NCBI RefSeq assembly: GCF_900176395.1
Contig: NZ_FWXL01000010.1
Coordinates: 1 to 64,000 of the forward strand
Reading direction: 5' to 3'
Source of the DNA: Novosphingobium sp. B1
GTDB taxonomy: Bacteria; Pseudomonadota; Alphaproteobacteria; Sphingomonadales; Sphingomonadaceae
Length of the DNA stretch: 64,000 bases
Part shown: positions 1 to 6,323 of the stretch, piece by piece
Position numbering within the stretch: position 1 is the first letter of the stretch
How the letters are laid out: each line of letters begins with the position of its first letter
Made by a program: the position numbers and the translations under genes
Notes under the pieces: generated by a model
Database searches by the model: none
Seen by the model: only the letters and a program-made list of their open reading frames with translations
Told to the model about the DNA's origin: nothing

Positions 1-152
1 GCTGGCTTCCTGGCCAGCGAAGGAGTAAACTCGGCCAGCGTCTCGGATGGCAGTCATGAGAGCGTACGTTTTCGACCATCCTCTCACCGGTCCCCGTATT
101 GCCTCAAACGGCGATAGCCTAAAGTGGAGAGTTTTATTTTGGGAGATCAGGA

Positions 153-623
153 ATGAACATCGGGATGAAGACGATCATGGCGTTGTCAATTGCTCTGCCC
201 GCCGCGGCGTGGGCGCAGTCTGACGCTCGAGCCGCTGATGCGCGCGCCGTGAAGGCTGTGCTGTCGTCGTACAAGAAGGCGATCGAAAAGCTTGACGCCG
301 CTGGAACCGAGCGACTGTTCACGACCAACGCGCAGATTTTCGAGACAGGAGCATCTGAGGGCAGCTACACCACGTACTTGGCTCATCATCTCGGTCCCGA
401 GCTGAAGCAGTTCAAATCGTTCCGTTTCTCAGACTACAAGGTCGACGTCCGCTTCGAGGGACCGGTTGCCCTTGCAACCGAAACCTACCGTTACCGGATT
501 CAGCCCAAAACCGGTGAGGCGGCCGAACGGCTCGGTGTTGCCTCAAGCGTACTTAAAAAGGTGGGCGGCAGCTGGAAGATCGTGTCCATGCACAACAGTG
601 CTCGTAAGCCGAAGGGAAGCTAA
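153..623 (+). CDS. Exported SnoaL/DUF4440-like protein
   Basis: A 156-residue protein with a clear signal peptide (MNIGMKTIMALSIALPAAAWAQ) and an NTF2/SnoaL-like fold suggested by the pattern of an N-terminal helix (AVKAVLSSYKKAIEKLD), a middle strand set and a C-terminal strand ending in GGSWKIVSMHNS, typical of DUF4440 proteins. These are usually periplasmic proteins of unknown ligand and are often found near metal resistance genes. The start is supported by a purine-rich GGGAGATCAGGA just upstream. It converges on the fliE gene to the right. The function is not determined; the fold call is inference from motif pattern. Confidence 0.75.
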   Translation: MNIGMKTIMALSIALPAAAWAQSDARAADARAVKAVLSSYKKAIEKLDAAGTERLFTTNAQIFETGASEGSYTTYLAHHLGPELKQFKSFRFSDYKVDVRFEGPVALATETYRYRIQPKTGEAAERLGVASSVLKKVGGSWKIVSMHNSARKPKGS

Positions 624-702
624 TGGAGGTAGGCGGAGGCTGGTGCGTGAACGTATTTCTCAGCAGGGATTAACGACTCAGGGAGGTGCTTTCGGGATTG
701 CG

Positions 703-1155
703 CTACACCGGCATGCTCATAATGTCCTTGTAGGCGGACAGCACTTTGTTGCGAACCTGCAACGTCGCCTCGAATGCGATTGAGGACTCCTGCCGCGCAA
801 GCATCACCTTCGCGATGTCGGTTTCCTCTCCGCGTTCGTAGGCAACCGTCAAAGCACCAGCGCGCGCATTGATCGCATTAATTTTTTGAAGCTGCGTCTG
901 AAAAGTAGCGGCGAAGCCGCCTAGATCGGCGTGTCCTGATTGCGAAACGGCCGCCGCTCCGCCCACGCCTGAGACAGAATTTGGGCTATCCGCCTTTCCC
1001 AGCGCGGTGTGCATCGCTGCGTCAAAAGCCGCTCCTTTCGCAGCCCCGGACACGGAGACAGAGTTCGGGTTGCTTGCTACGTTCCGAAGCGCCGCGTTCT
1101 TGTCGAGGACAGCGTTCCGCAAAGCCATGACATCATTGATGGAGATGCTGCTCAT
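703..1155 (-). CDS. fliE: Orphan flagellar basal-body protein FliE
   Basis: 150 residues. The C-terminal half matches FliE, the protein that joins the MS ring to the proximal rod of the flagellum: it has FQTQLQKINAINARAGAL, then AYERGEETDIAKVMLARQES and a terminal segment with FEATLQVRNKVLSAYKDIM. It is longer than the usual 100-110 residues because of an Ala/Ser/Gly-rich N-terminal half. The start ATG at 1155 is preceded by GAGG. No fliF, fliG or other flagellar gene lies beside it in this window, so it is either a stray copy or the edge of a plasmid-borne flagellar locus cut off by rearrangement. Confidence 0.85.
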   Translation of the reverse strand: MSSISINDVMALRNAVLDKNAALRNVASNPNSVSVSGAAKGAAFDAAMHTALGKADSPNSVSGVGGAAAVSQSGHADLGGFAATFQTQLQKINAINARAGALTVAYERGEETDIAKVMLARQESSIAFEATLQVRNKVLSAYKDIMSMPV

Positions 1156-1164
1156 ATTTTACCT

Positions 1165-1185
1165 CGGTGCGCCTTCAGCGCACCG
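1165..1185 (-). promoter_or_regulatory. Hairpin in the fliE leader
   Basis: CGGTGCG and CGCACCG form a perfect 7-bp stem around a 7-base loop, placed directly before the fliE ribosome-binding site (GAGG at about 1160). It could hide or expose that site in the mRNA, or be the terminator of an upstream leftward transcript. No T-tract follows. The function is inference. Confidence 0.4.
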
Positions 1186-1380
1186 ACATGTCGCATTGAA
1201 ACCGTTATGGCATGGTTAATTGAACTTAGTACTGATTGCCTATTCATGAAGCTATGCACCGATCCCTCGCGCAACGTCTCGTCGCGGATAGGTTCGAGGG
1301 TATTGTCTTGATACCAGCGTCGCCCCTCGATCCGGCTCCCGGTGCGAAGCACGCCGGTCGCATAGGCAGCGCGGTCCGCA

Positions 1381-1930
1381 TCATCCATCATAGGGTCGCA
1401 CCAGCGCCAGCGCCGTTTCGTGGGGCCCGTCAAGCTATGTGGTGAAGTCACGCAGATGGAGGATTACCGGCATCGCCTTGGGATGCCATGGCGAGACGAT
1501 CGCGTTCGGCGAAGGCGTAGGCTTCGCTACGCACAGTCGGTCGCCATATGCCGACGAAGAACGCGATCGGCTCATTGGGGATCAAGAACCACATCTGCCG
1601 GGGCTTGCCATCGTCGCCAGTCCCGCCCTCGGGGTGGGGTCCGGCGAAATGGGTGAACGGGACAAGGCAGCGCCGCTCCGGGTTGGCGAGCGACGGCTTC
1701 CACATCGATGAAGCGAGGTTGCGGCCATGGGTCACATACTTGTCCAGCTTCACGACCGGGTCGCGCTTGCTCGGCGCCTGGATCGCGAAGCCCCATTCCA
1801 TCGTGACCGGCTCCAATGGCCGGTTGCCCGGCGACGATCACCGCACGCCCAGGCGCACCGAGGGGTCTTCTTCTCGGTAGGGAAGACTTCGCGCGGCACC
1901 GGGGAGGTCTCATCCCCAGGATTGGCAGAC
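1381..1930 (-). pseudogene. Broken SRAP/YedK (HMCES-like) DNA-protein crosslink gene
   Basis: Fragments of an SOS-response-associated peptidase can be read on the minus strand in more than one frame. The central part (1448-1816) carries MEWGFA, RNLASSMW, RRCLVPFTHF and FFVGIWRP. The C-terminal signature PKAMPVILH is read in another frame near 1450-1480, where an in-frame TAG replaces an expected Trp codon before LDGPHETALALVRP. A third frame (around 1830-1850) gives GRAVIVAGQP from the N-terminal part. SRAP proteins shield abasic sites in single-stranded DNA through an N-terminal Cys. That residue could not be found here. The gene is judged non-functional, with at least two frameshifts and one stop. 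Confidence 0.7.
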
Positions 1931-1985
1931 GTATCGCTAAAGCGATCCCCGGCAATGGGGTGCGGGTTCGATCCCTGCCGCTGAC
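1917..1985 (+). other. tRNA-like fragment (T-arm and D-loop resemblance)
   Basis: The stretch contains a canonical T-arm: GCGGG, loop TTCGATC, CCTGC at 1962-1978. Before it are a variable-arm-like hairpin (CCCC GGCAAT GGGG) and a segment GGATTGGCAGACG resembling the D-loop of leucine tRNAs. The 3' end CGCTGAC has no matching 5' acceptor strand upstream, and the anticodon stem is not regular. This reads as a tRNA relic or a tRNA-derived attachment site rather than a working tRNA gene. Confidence 0.3.
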
Positions 1986-2332
1986 GTTAAGACCGAGCAA
2001 GACGGATCATGGATGTCAAAAATCGCGACTACGCGGTTTTAATCAAGAGAACGCAATAAAAGTTTAGCGTGAGTATTTTGCGCTCTCGATCTGATATTTC
2101 CCAACCCGGAAATGAAGTTCTTTGAAGCATGGAGGGTTGATATCAATTCTGAATGCCGGAAGCAGGCACTTTGAGATATTCGACACGAAGGTGACAACTC
2201 ACGTTTCATCTGTGACGGTGACCGTATCAGGTTTCACGACCGCATCTCCTTGCGTTGACAATCCGGTTCCCGCTTGCGGCGGGGACCGCAATCACACAAC
2301 CGATTGCACATTCCCCCGTCCTCCAAAAGCTG
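1986..2332. other. Intergenic stretch, no gene recognised
   Basis: This 347-base stretch lies between the tRNA-like relic and the end of the fic gene. No convincing coding region was seen. It contains a GC-rich inverted repeat near 2263-2287 (GGTTCCCGC and GCGGGGACC), which may act as a weak terminator for the leftward fic gene; no T-tract is present. Confidence 0.4.
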
Positions 2333-3622
2333 TCAGCGACTCCGGTCCTTATCGCGCGGTGCTGGCGCTTGCGCCGGGGTCGCGCGGCCGATTTTGACGT
2401 CCAGCGATCCGCCCGCTTTGATCCGATCGGCGACGAGCTGGCGCGTCGACTCCGCGATGGCTCCGACCATGCGCGCGCTCTCGCCCCGATCGCGCGCGGT
2501 CTTCATGGCCGCGTCGACGATTGCCTGGGCGGGCGCAAGGCGCGGATCGGCTTGGTTCTTCTCCGGCGTGTTCTTCAGGAACAGCTCGGCAAGCCGCTCC
2601 TGCCCCGGCGAGTGACCAGGGGGCAGGATCGGCCGCTCCAGCGACCGCACGGCGCGCTGGAGCTGGGCCGGCTGCTGGTTGTTGATTTGAACACCGAGTG
2701 CTGCGCCGATCTCCCGCACGCGCTCCAACGGCGTCTGCTGCGGCGTCACGACGGCATCGACCTGACGGACACCTAGATAGGTGAGAAGGTGCGATTGATA
2801 GATCGGCCCTTTGGCATGGCGGACATAGGCGAGTTCGGTGCGCGCGTTGGCGATGGCGGGGGAGGGGGCACCCTCCTTAATCAACCCACGCAGCCGATCG
2901 GCCGCCTGTTGGCGAGCGGCCGGCAAATAGCGTTCCAGCTCCTCGCGCGCCTTGGTCAGCGTCACGCGGTAGCGTTGCCCCTCGGGCGGCGCGCGCTTGG
3001 GGAGCATGGCGATCCCTGCGGGGCCAATCCGCGCCTCGGGCGCGAGGTCGCGCTTGATCGCCGCTGCGGAGAGAACCGCCGCCATTCCGCGATGATCGCC
3101 GGTAAGAAAGCCGTGACGGGACGCCTCCATCCAACGGTCCTTGTCGATCGCGGCGATGCGGATCGGGTGGCCGGCTTCGCGGGCGAGCTGGGCGGCATGG
3201 TGGCGCATGGTGCGCCCGTTCCCTTCGCGGAAGGGATGAATGGCGTTGATCTCGTTGATGTGGTTGCCGAGCCGATCGAAAAACTCGTCGCGAGGAAGCA
3301 CCCGCAAGCCGCTCTGCGCTCCTACCTCGGCGAACCGCTTGTCGAGTTCGCGCGCGATGTAGGGGACGGCGGCGAAGCTCGATCCGCCCTTGGCGATGTT
3401 GACGGTGCGGTCCTGGCCTGCCCAATCGTAGAGGTCTTGGAACAGGTGTTTGTGAAGGGCACGGTAGCCGTCGGCGGTGGCTGGAAAGGTCAGGCGCGCA
3501 GCCTCCGCGCCGCGCGCCTGCGTCAGTCGTCGTTCGGCCTCGGTAAGCGTTTTGTCTTCCGTAATCCCGAGCCGGTTACGAAGCGTCTCGGTGCCGGGAT
3601 ATGTATAAGGATCGCTTGCCAA
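2333..3622 (-). CDS. Fic-family AMP-transferase toxin
   Basis: About 429 residues if started at the TTG at 3622, three bases after the antitoxin stop; an in-frame ORF extends further upstream but overlaps the antitoxin. The FIC domain fills roughly residues 1-200 and contains the catalytic loop HPFREGNGRTMR (about 129-140), an exact match to HxFx(D/E)GNGRxxR. Such proteins transfer AMP from ATP to target hydroxyls, for example on gyrase and topoisomerase IV in VbhT. The C-terminal ~230 residues are helical and charged with a basic tail, reminiscent of the two-part layout of VbhT (Fic plus BID secretion domain), but I could not confirm a BID domain. It is coupled to the small antitoxin upstream. 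Confidence 0.85.
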   Translation of the reverse strand: MASDPYTYPGTETLRNRLGITEDKTLTEAERRLTQARGAEAARLTFPATADGYRALHKHLFQDLYDWAGQDRTVNIAKGGSSFAAVPYIARELDKRFAEVGAQSGLRVLPRDEFFDRLGNHINEINAIHPFREGNGRTMRHHAAQLAREAGHPIRIAAIDKDRWMEASRHGFLTGDHRGMAAVLSAAAIKRDLAPEARIGPAGIAMLPKRAPPEGQRYRVTLTKAREELERYLPAARQQAADRLRGLIKEGAPSPAIANARTELAYVRHAKGPIYQSHLLTYLGVRQVDAVVTPQQTPLERVREIGAALGVQINNQQPAQLQRAVRSLERPILPPGHSPGQERLAELFLKNTPEKNQADPRLAPAQAIVDAAMKTARDRGESARMVGAIAESTRQLVADRIKAGGSLDVKIGRATPAQAPAPRDKDRSR

Positions 3623-3624
3623 GG

Positions 3625-3882
3625 TCAGGCAGCGATCTGGCGGGTTCCGGGCTGATAGAGACTGAGGATAATCGAGGGCATGAGGGCGGGCGGAACGCCC
3701 TCGTCGAGCATCATCGAGAACATCGCGTCCTCGTCGATGGTCGGGGTCATATCCTCGATAACGAGATTGGCACGGGCTTCCGCTACGTCCTCGCGCCAAA
3801 GCGCAACCTGTTCAGGGCTGCCGCGCTCGAAATCCATCTGGCGGATGCGCTCGCGCAGCGTTTCAAGATCGATCTGGGCCAT
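3625..3882 (-). CDS. VbhA-type Fic antitoxin
   Basis: 85 residues, directly upstream of the Fic toxin with a 2-base gap. VbhA antitoxins block Fic ATP binding with one helix carrying (S/T)xxxE(G/N). Here the matching helix reads EARANLVIEDM (residues 35-45), giving N-LVI-E-D. The key Glu (E43) is kept, while the Ser/Thr is Asn and the Gly/Asn is Asp. The start at 3882 is chosen because AAAGGA sits 8 bases before it; an ATG at 3891 has no spacing for a ribosome-binding site. The pairing with the toxin makes the assignment fairly secure. The altered motif is seen directly. Confidence 0.75.
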   Translation of the reverse strand: MAQIDLETLRERIRQMDFERGSPEQVALWREDVAEARANLVIEDMTPTIDEDAMFSMMLDEGVPPALMPSIILSLYQPGTRQIAA

Positions 3883-3963
3883 CGCGGTCATCCTTTCTGC
3901 TCATAACCCTACGCCTTCCAACGCGATTCCTCAACAAATCACGTGCGATAAGAGCCGGTCGGT

Positions 3964-4002
3964 GCGTCGCGATCCGCGCTCGCTTGAACGCGGATCGCAC
4001 GC
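3964..4002 (-). terminator. Strong hairpin between DUF3768 gene and antitoxin
   Basis: GCGATCCGCG (3969-3978) and CGCGGATCGC (3989-3998) are perfect complements around a 10-base loop. It sits just after the stop of the leftward DUF3768 gene and before the fic-antitoxin leader, so it probably terminates or attenuates transcription. No T-tract was seen. Confidence 0.5.
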
Positions 4003-4010
4003 CGGGGACG

Positions 4011-4397
4011 TCAGTATTCGCTCGCGAGCATGATCGTCAGCACGCGCTTGGTCTGTTGCTCATCCCACGGCGCTTCGCTGCCATAGGTAAGCGTGTTGTC
4101 GTAGTAGTCCACCTTCCAGAAAACGGTTTCGGCGATTGCCTTGTCGTCGCTCGGTCGCTCCTGCGTCCACGTTCCCGTCGCGAGCCGATAAACCGCGCCG
4201 AAATCATGTTCTCCGTGAGGATCGTTGTCGCCGGTGAATTGCGAGAAGCCGACGATCGCCGCCAGCGCCGCGAAGCGATCCGCGTCGGGGAGAGACTGGA
4301 AACCCAGCGTGACGTTGGCGATGGATGCGGTGCCCGGTTGGCTCCGGGCTAGGTCATTAAGGCGACGGATGGTGTCGAGTTGTTCGGGGCTGCACAT
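4011..4397 (-). CDS. DUF3768 domain protein
   Basis: 128 residues. The C-terminal part FWKVDYYDNTLTYGSEAPWD followed by TKRVLTIMLASEY is the DUF3768 signature. This domain is common on alphaproteobacterial plasmids and mobile elements, often near antirestriction and partition genes, and its function is unknown. The start at 4397 is preceded by AGGAGG with proper spacing; an upstream in-frame ATG at 4427 lacks one. The gene is preceded by a long structured leader (4448-4617) that is repeated upstream of the 63-residue/ParB operon. Confidence 0.8.
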   Translation of the reverse strand: MCSPEQLDTIRRLNDLARSQPGTASIANVTLGFQSLPDADRFAALAAIVGFSQFTGDNDPHGEHDFGAVYRLATGTWTQERPSDDKAIAETVFWKVDYYDNTLTYGSEAPWDEQQTKRVLTIMLASEY

Positions 4398-4447
4398 CAC
4401 TGATCCTCCTTCTGGCATGGGCCGCAAGGCCGCTCGGCCTCACGGCC

Positions 4448-4617
4448 CTGCCTGTCCGGCGAGGACGGGATGGGGAGGGGGAGCGAGAATCTACCGCTGG
4501 TGCGGGCGAGCCGCCTAGCGCGGCCGAAGCCTCCGGCGACGGGTGCCGCGGTTGGCGGATTACACGGGCGGTCGATTGTCGTTCGGGAACGAAAGGGCAG
4601 CGCCCTTGGTGTTCCCC
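4448..4617 (-). ncRNA. Structured leader element, copy 1 (unrecognised family)
   Basis: A 170-base sequence that recurs at 8443-8620 at clearly recognisable but diverged identity. It folds into at least three hairpins: GTCC/GGAC around loop GGCGA near 4453; AGCGCGGC with GCCGCG around an inner GCC/GGC stem (about 4517-4552); and GGGAAC/GTTCCC enclosing AGGGC/GCCCT (about 4585-4616). In several stems the bases differ from copy 2 while pairing is kept. It ends about 50 bases before the DUF3768 start on the minus strand. It is proposed as a cis-acting leader RNA or small RNA; no named RNA family is recognised. Confidence 0.55.
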
Positions 4618-4702
4618 TAGCGCCGGTCGCGCGCATCGCGATCGGCGAGAGTTGCGCGGTGCGGATCTCCGCACGGCACTATCGCGCGCAAGCGCGCCCC
4701 CG

Positions 4703-5002
4703 TCAGGAGGGCGCGTTGCGTGCGTCGCGGGCGGCGATCACCAGATCGACGATACGCGGCTGATGGAACAGCTCGCCACGCTCGACAACACCGAGACCGG
4801 GACCATCGAGAACGTCGCGGATGCGATCCTGCACGACCTCCTCCAGGTCTCCGGCGAGAACCCAAAAGTGGCGCGGGTCACGATCGCGGCCATCGGCGCG
4901 GAACTGGTCGCTTTCGACGACGGCCTGGACCAGCGCGTTCAGCGCGGCCATCCCCAGCGCGCGCTCGAAGGCGAGCTGCGCGAATAGGCGATGATGGGAC
5001 AT
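4703..5002 (-). CDS. Hypothetical 99-residue protein
   Basis: MSHHRLFAQLAFERALGMAA begins a 99-residue soluble protein with no signal peptide or membrane segment and no family that I recognise. It is acidic in the middle (AGDLEEVVQDRIRDVLDGPG) and ends ARDARNAPS. The start at 5002 has GGAGG six bases upstream, and codon use is like that of neighbouring real genes. It sits between two structured elements: a leader with an 18-bp perfect inverted repeat upstream (5041-5164) and the repeated leader element downstream. It belongs to the leftward maintenance-gene block. Confidence 0.6.
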   Translation of the reverse strand: MSHHRLFAQLAFERALGMAALNALVQAVVESDQFRADGRDRDPRHFWVLAGDLEEVVQDRIRDVLDGPGLGVVERGELFHQPRIVDLVIAARDARNAPS

Positions 5003-5040
5003 GGAAACCTCCGTGTTGCCGTGATTGGCGACGACGGCGG

Positions 5041-5164
5041 GAGGGGCGCGGAACGCCGGGTCATAGGACCGCGCCAGCGGCCGGCTTGCCGGGCAGCGGG
5101 GGAGCCGATTTGCGCAGCAAATTGGGGGGACCGCTGATCCTTGAGGCGGCGTTCCGCGCCCCTC
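5041..5164 (-). ncRNA. Structured leader bounded by 18-bp perfect inverted repeat
   Basis: GAGGGGCGCGGAACGCCG (5041-5058) is perfectly complementary to CGGCGTTCCGCGCCCCTC (5147-5164). The enclosed 88 bases contain further hairpins, including CCGGC/GCCGG and ATTTGC/GCAAAT around GCA. The whole would form a multibranched fold about 40 bases upstream of the 99-residue gene on the minus strand. It is unlike the element at 4448 in sequence but similar in placement. Function unknown: leader RNA, cruciform or protein-binding site are all possible. Confidence 0.5.
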
Positions 5165-5276
5165 ACGATGGGCGGAGACTGACGGACTGCCTCTACAAAC
5201 CAACGCCCGCCCACGGGGCGGACCGCTAGCCGATTTTCTGCTTTCGTTCTCGACTCGGCTGACTCATAGAATCGTC

Positions 5277-5786
5277 ATGCCGATCATGGCCGAACATCGC
5301 TGGCTCTACCCGATCGACTGGCCTGAGTTGTCGAGGCTGATCCGGTTCGGCCGCGCCAAGGGGCGCTGCGAGCATTGCCAGCGCCCGCACGGCCGGCGGG
5401 TGTTCCACTTGGGTGACGGACGCTGGTGGGACGCTGATCGCCACCAATGGCGCGACGGGCGCGGTCGCCGGGTGCGTGCGCCTAAGTCGGACGTGGCGAC
5501 GATCGTGCGCATCACGCGGGTCTATATCGCGTGTGCGCATCTGAACCATGACCCCACCGACAACGCACCACGCAATTTGGCTGCACTCTGCCAGCGATGC
5601 CATATGATCCATGACGCGGCCGAACATCGGCGCCGGCGATGGCTGAATGCTTACAGACGTCGGGCCTTGGGCGATCTGTTCGCATGGTTCGAACCACGCG
5701 CGATCTTGGTGAGGAATGGCGGCGGTCGTAGTATCAGCTTGGGTGACGGGCTGCGCGGCTCACACGCGAATAGCAGAATGGAGTGA
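5277..5786 (+). CDS. HNH-type nuclease-like protein
   Basis: 169 residues. A zinc-binding knuckle CEHC (about residues 31-34) and a second half with ACAHLNHDPTDNAPRNLAAL and CQRCHMIHD match the HNH layout (Cys pairs, ND, final H). Such small stand-alone HNH proteins are common on phages and plasmids, and their DNA targets are usually unknown. Start ATG at 5277, with an alternative at 5286. It runs opposite to the leftward genes on its left and is followed six bases later by a small gene in the same direction, so the two may be co-transcribed. Confidence 0.7.
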   Translation: MPIMAEHRWLYPIDWPELSRLIRFGRAKGRCEHCQRPHGRRVFHLGDGRWWDADRHQWRDGRGRRVRAPKSDVATIVRITRVYIACAHLNHDPTDNAPRNLAALCQRCHMIHDAAEHRRRRWLNAYRRRALGDLFAWFEPRAILVRNGGGRSISLGDGLRGSHANSRME

Positions 5787-5791
5787 TAGCA

Positions 5792-6157
5792 ATGGATACC
5801 TTCAACGCTGGCGTCCAATACAACGACTTCAAGGGAACCGTTGCCGCGGACATTTCCGATAATGTCGCGCTTGCCGGCCATCTGGTGTCTTTGGGAAAAG
5901 CTGAAAGCGACGAGCGTGTCATTGGATTCAGGATCGCTTCTGGGGAGAACCAGGGGACACCCGTGACCGATGTGTCGCTGGTGGCTTATCTTCTTCGGTC
6001 TGCTGAGTTTGAGCCAGCCCCGGCAGAGGTGCGTGCTGTCGAATTGCGCATCACGCCGGGGGAAGCGCTCGCATTTTTCAAGCGTTTCGACCTCGTGGCA
6101 GTTCGGCGCGGCGTCGATTTGAGCGGCACTCACGTAGATGGCCCGCATTACGATTAA
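5792..6157 (+). CDS. Hypothetical 121-residue protein
   Basis: MDTFNAGVQYNDFKGTVAAD starts a soluble 121-residue protein ending THVDGPHYD. No family is recognised. A GGAG lies eight bases upstream of the ATG at 5792. The gene follows the HNH-like gene closely in the same direction and ends before a strong hairpin at 6169-6197. Proteins of this type (alternating strand segments such as GFRIASGENQ and VSLVAYLLRS) are seen on plasmids, but I can give no function. Confidence 0.6.
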   Translation: MDTFNAGVQYNDFKGTVAADISDNVALAGHLVSLGKAESDERVIGFRIASGENQGTPVTDVSLVAYLLRSAEFEPAPAEVRAVELRITPGEALAFFKRFDLVAVRRGVDLSGTHVDGPHYD

Positions 6158-6168
6158 ACTCGCCATCG

Positions 6169-6197
6169 CGCCGCCCGTCCCTTGTGGGCGGGCGGCG
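6169..6197. terminator. Bidirectional terminator-like hairpin
   Basis: CGCCGCCC (6169-6176) pairs with GGGCGGCG (6190-6197), with an inner CCC/GGG extension. It lies between the convergent ends of the small rightward gene (6157) and the leftward parB-like gene (6324). There is no T-tract, but position and stability suit transcription termination in both directions. Confidence 0.55.
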
Positions 6198-6323
6198 TGC
6201 GCTGATCTGCAAGGGCAGCGCGCGCGACGGCCATGCAGAGCATGGCTGTCGCGCCGGCGAGGGGGCTGATGCTGGGCGGTTGGTCGAGAAAAGGGGGTGA
6301 TTATCACCGCCCCCCGTATCCGT

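Noticed and set aside
1..152. GGCTTCCTGGCC occurs at both window ends (4-15 and 63988-63999)
   Set aside because: Twelve bases are too few to claim circular overlap or a repeat-bounded segment; the window borders are arbitrary.
1152..1451. 99-residue leftward ORF before fliE
   Set aside because: It reads through the decayed SRAP 3' end in another frame; no family recognised and no ribosome site.
2333..2960. BID secretion domain at the Fic C-terminus
   Set aside because: The layout resembles VbhT, but I could not find BID-specific motifs by eye, so it is left as a question in the findings.
5187..5276. Promoter motifs before the HNH gene
   Set aside because: No convincing -35/-10 pair could be told from background by eye.
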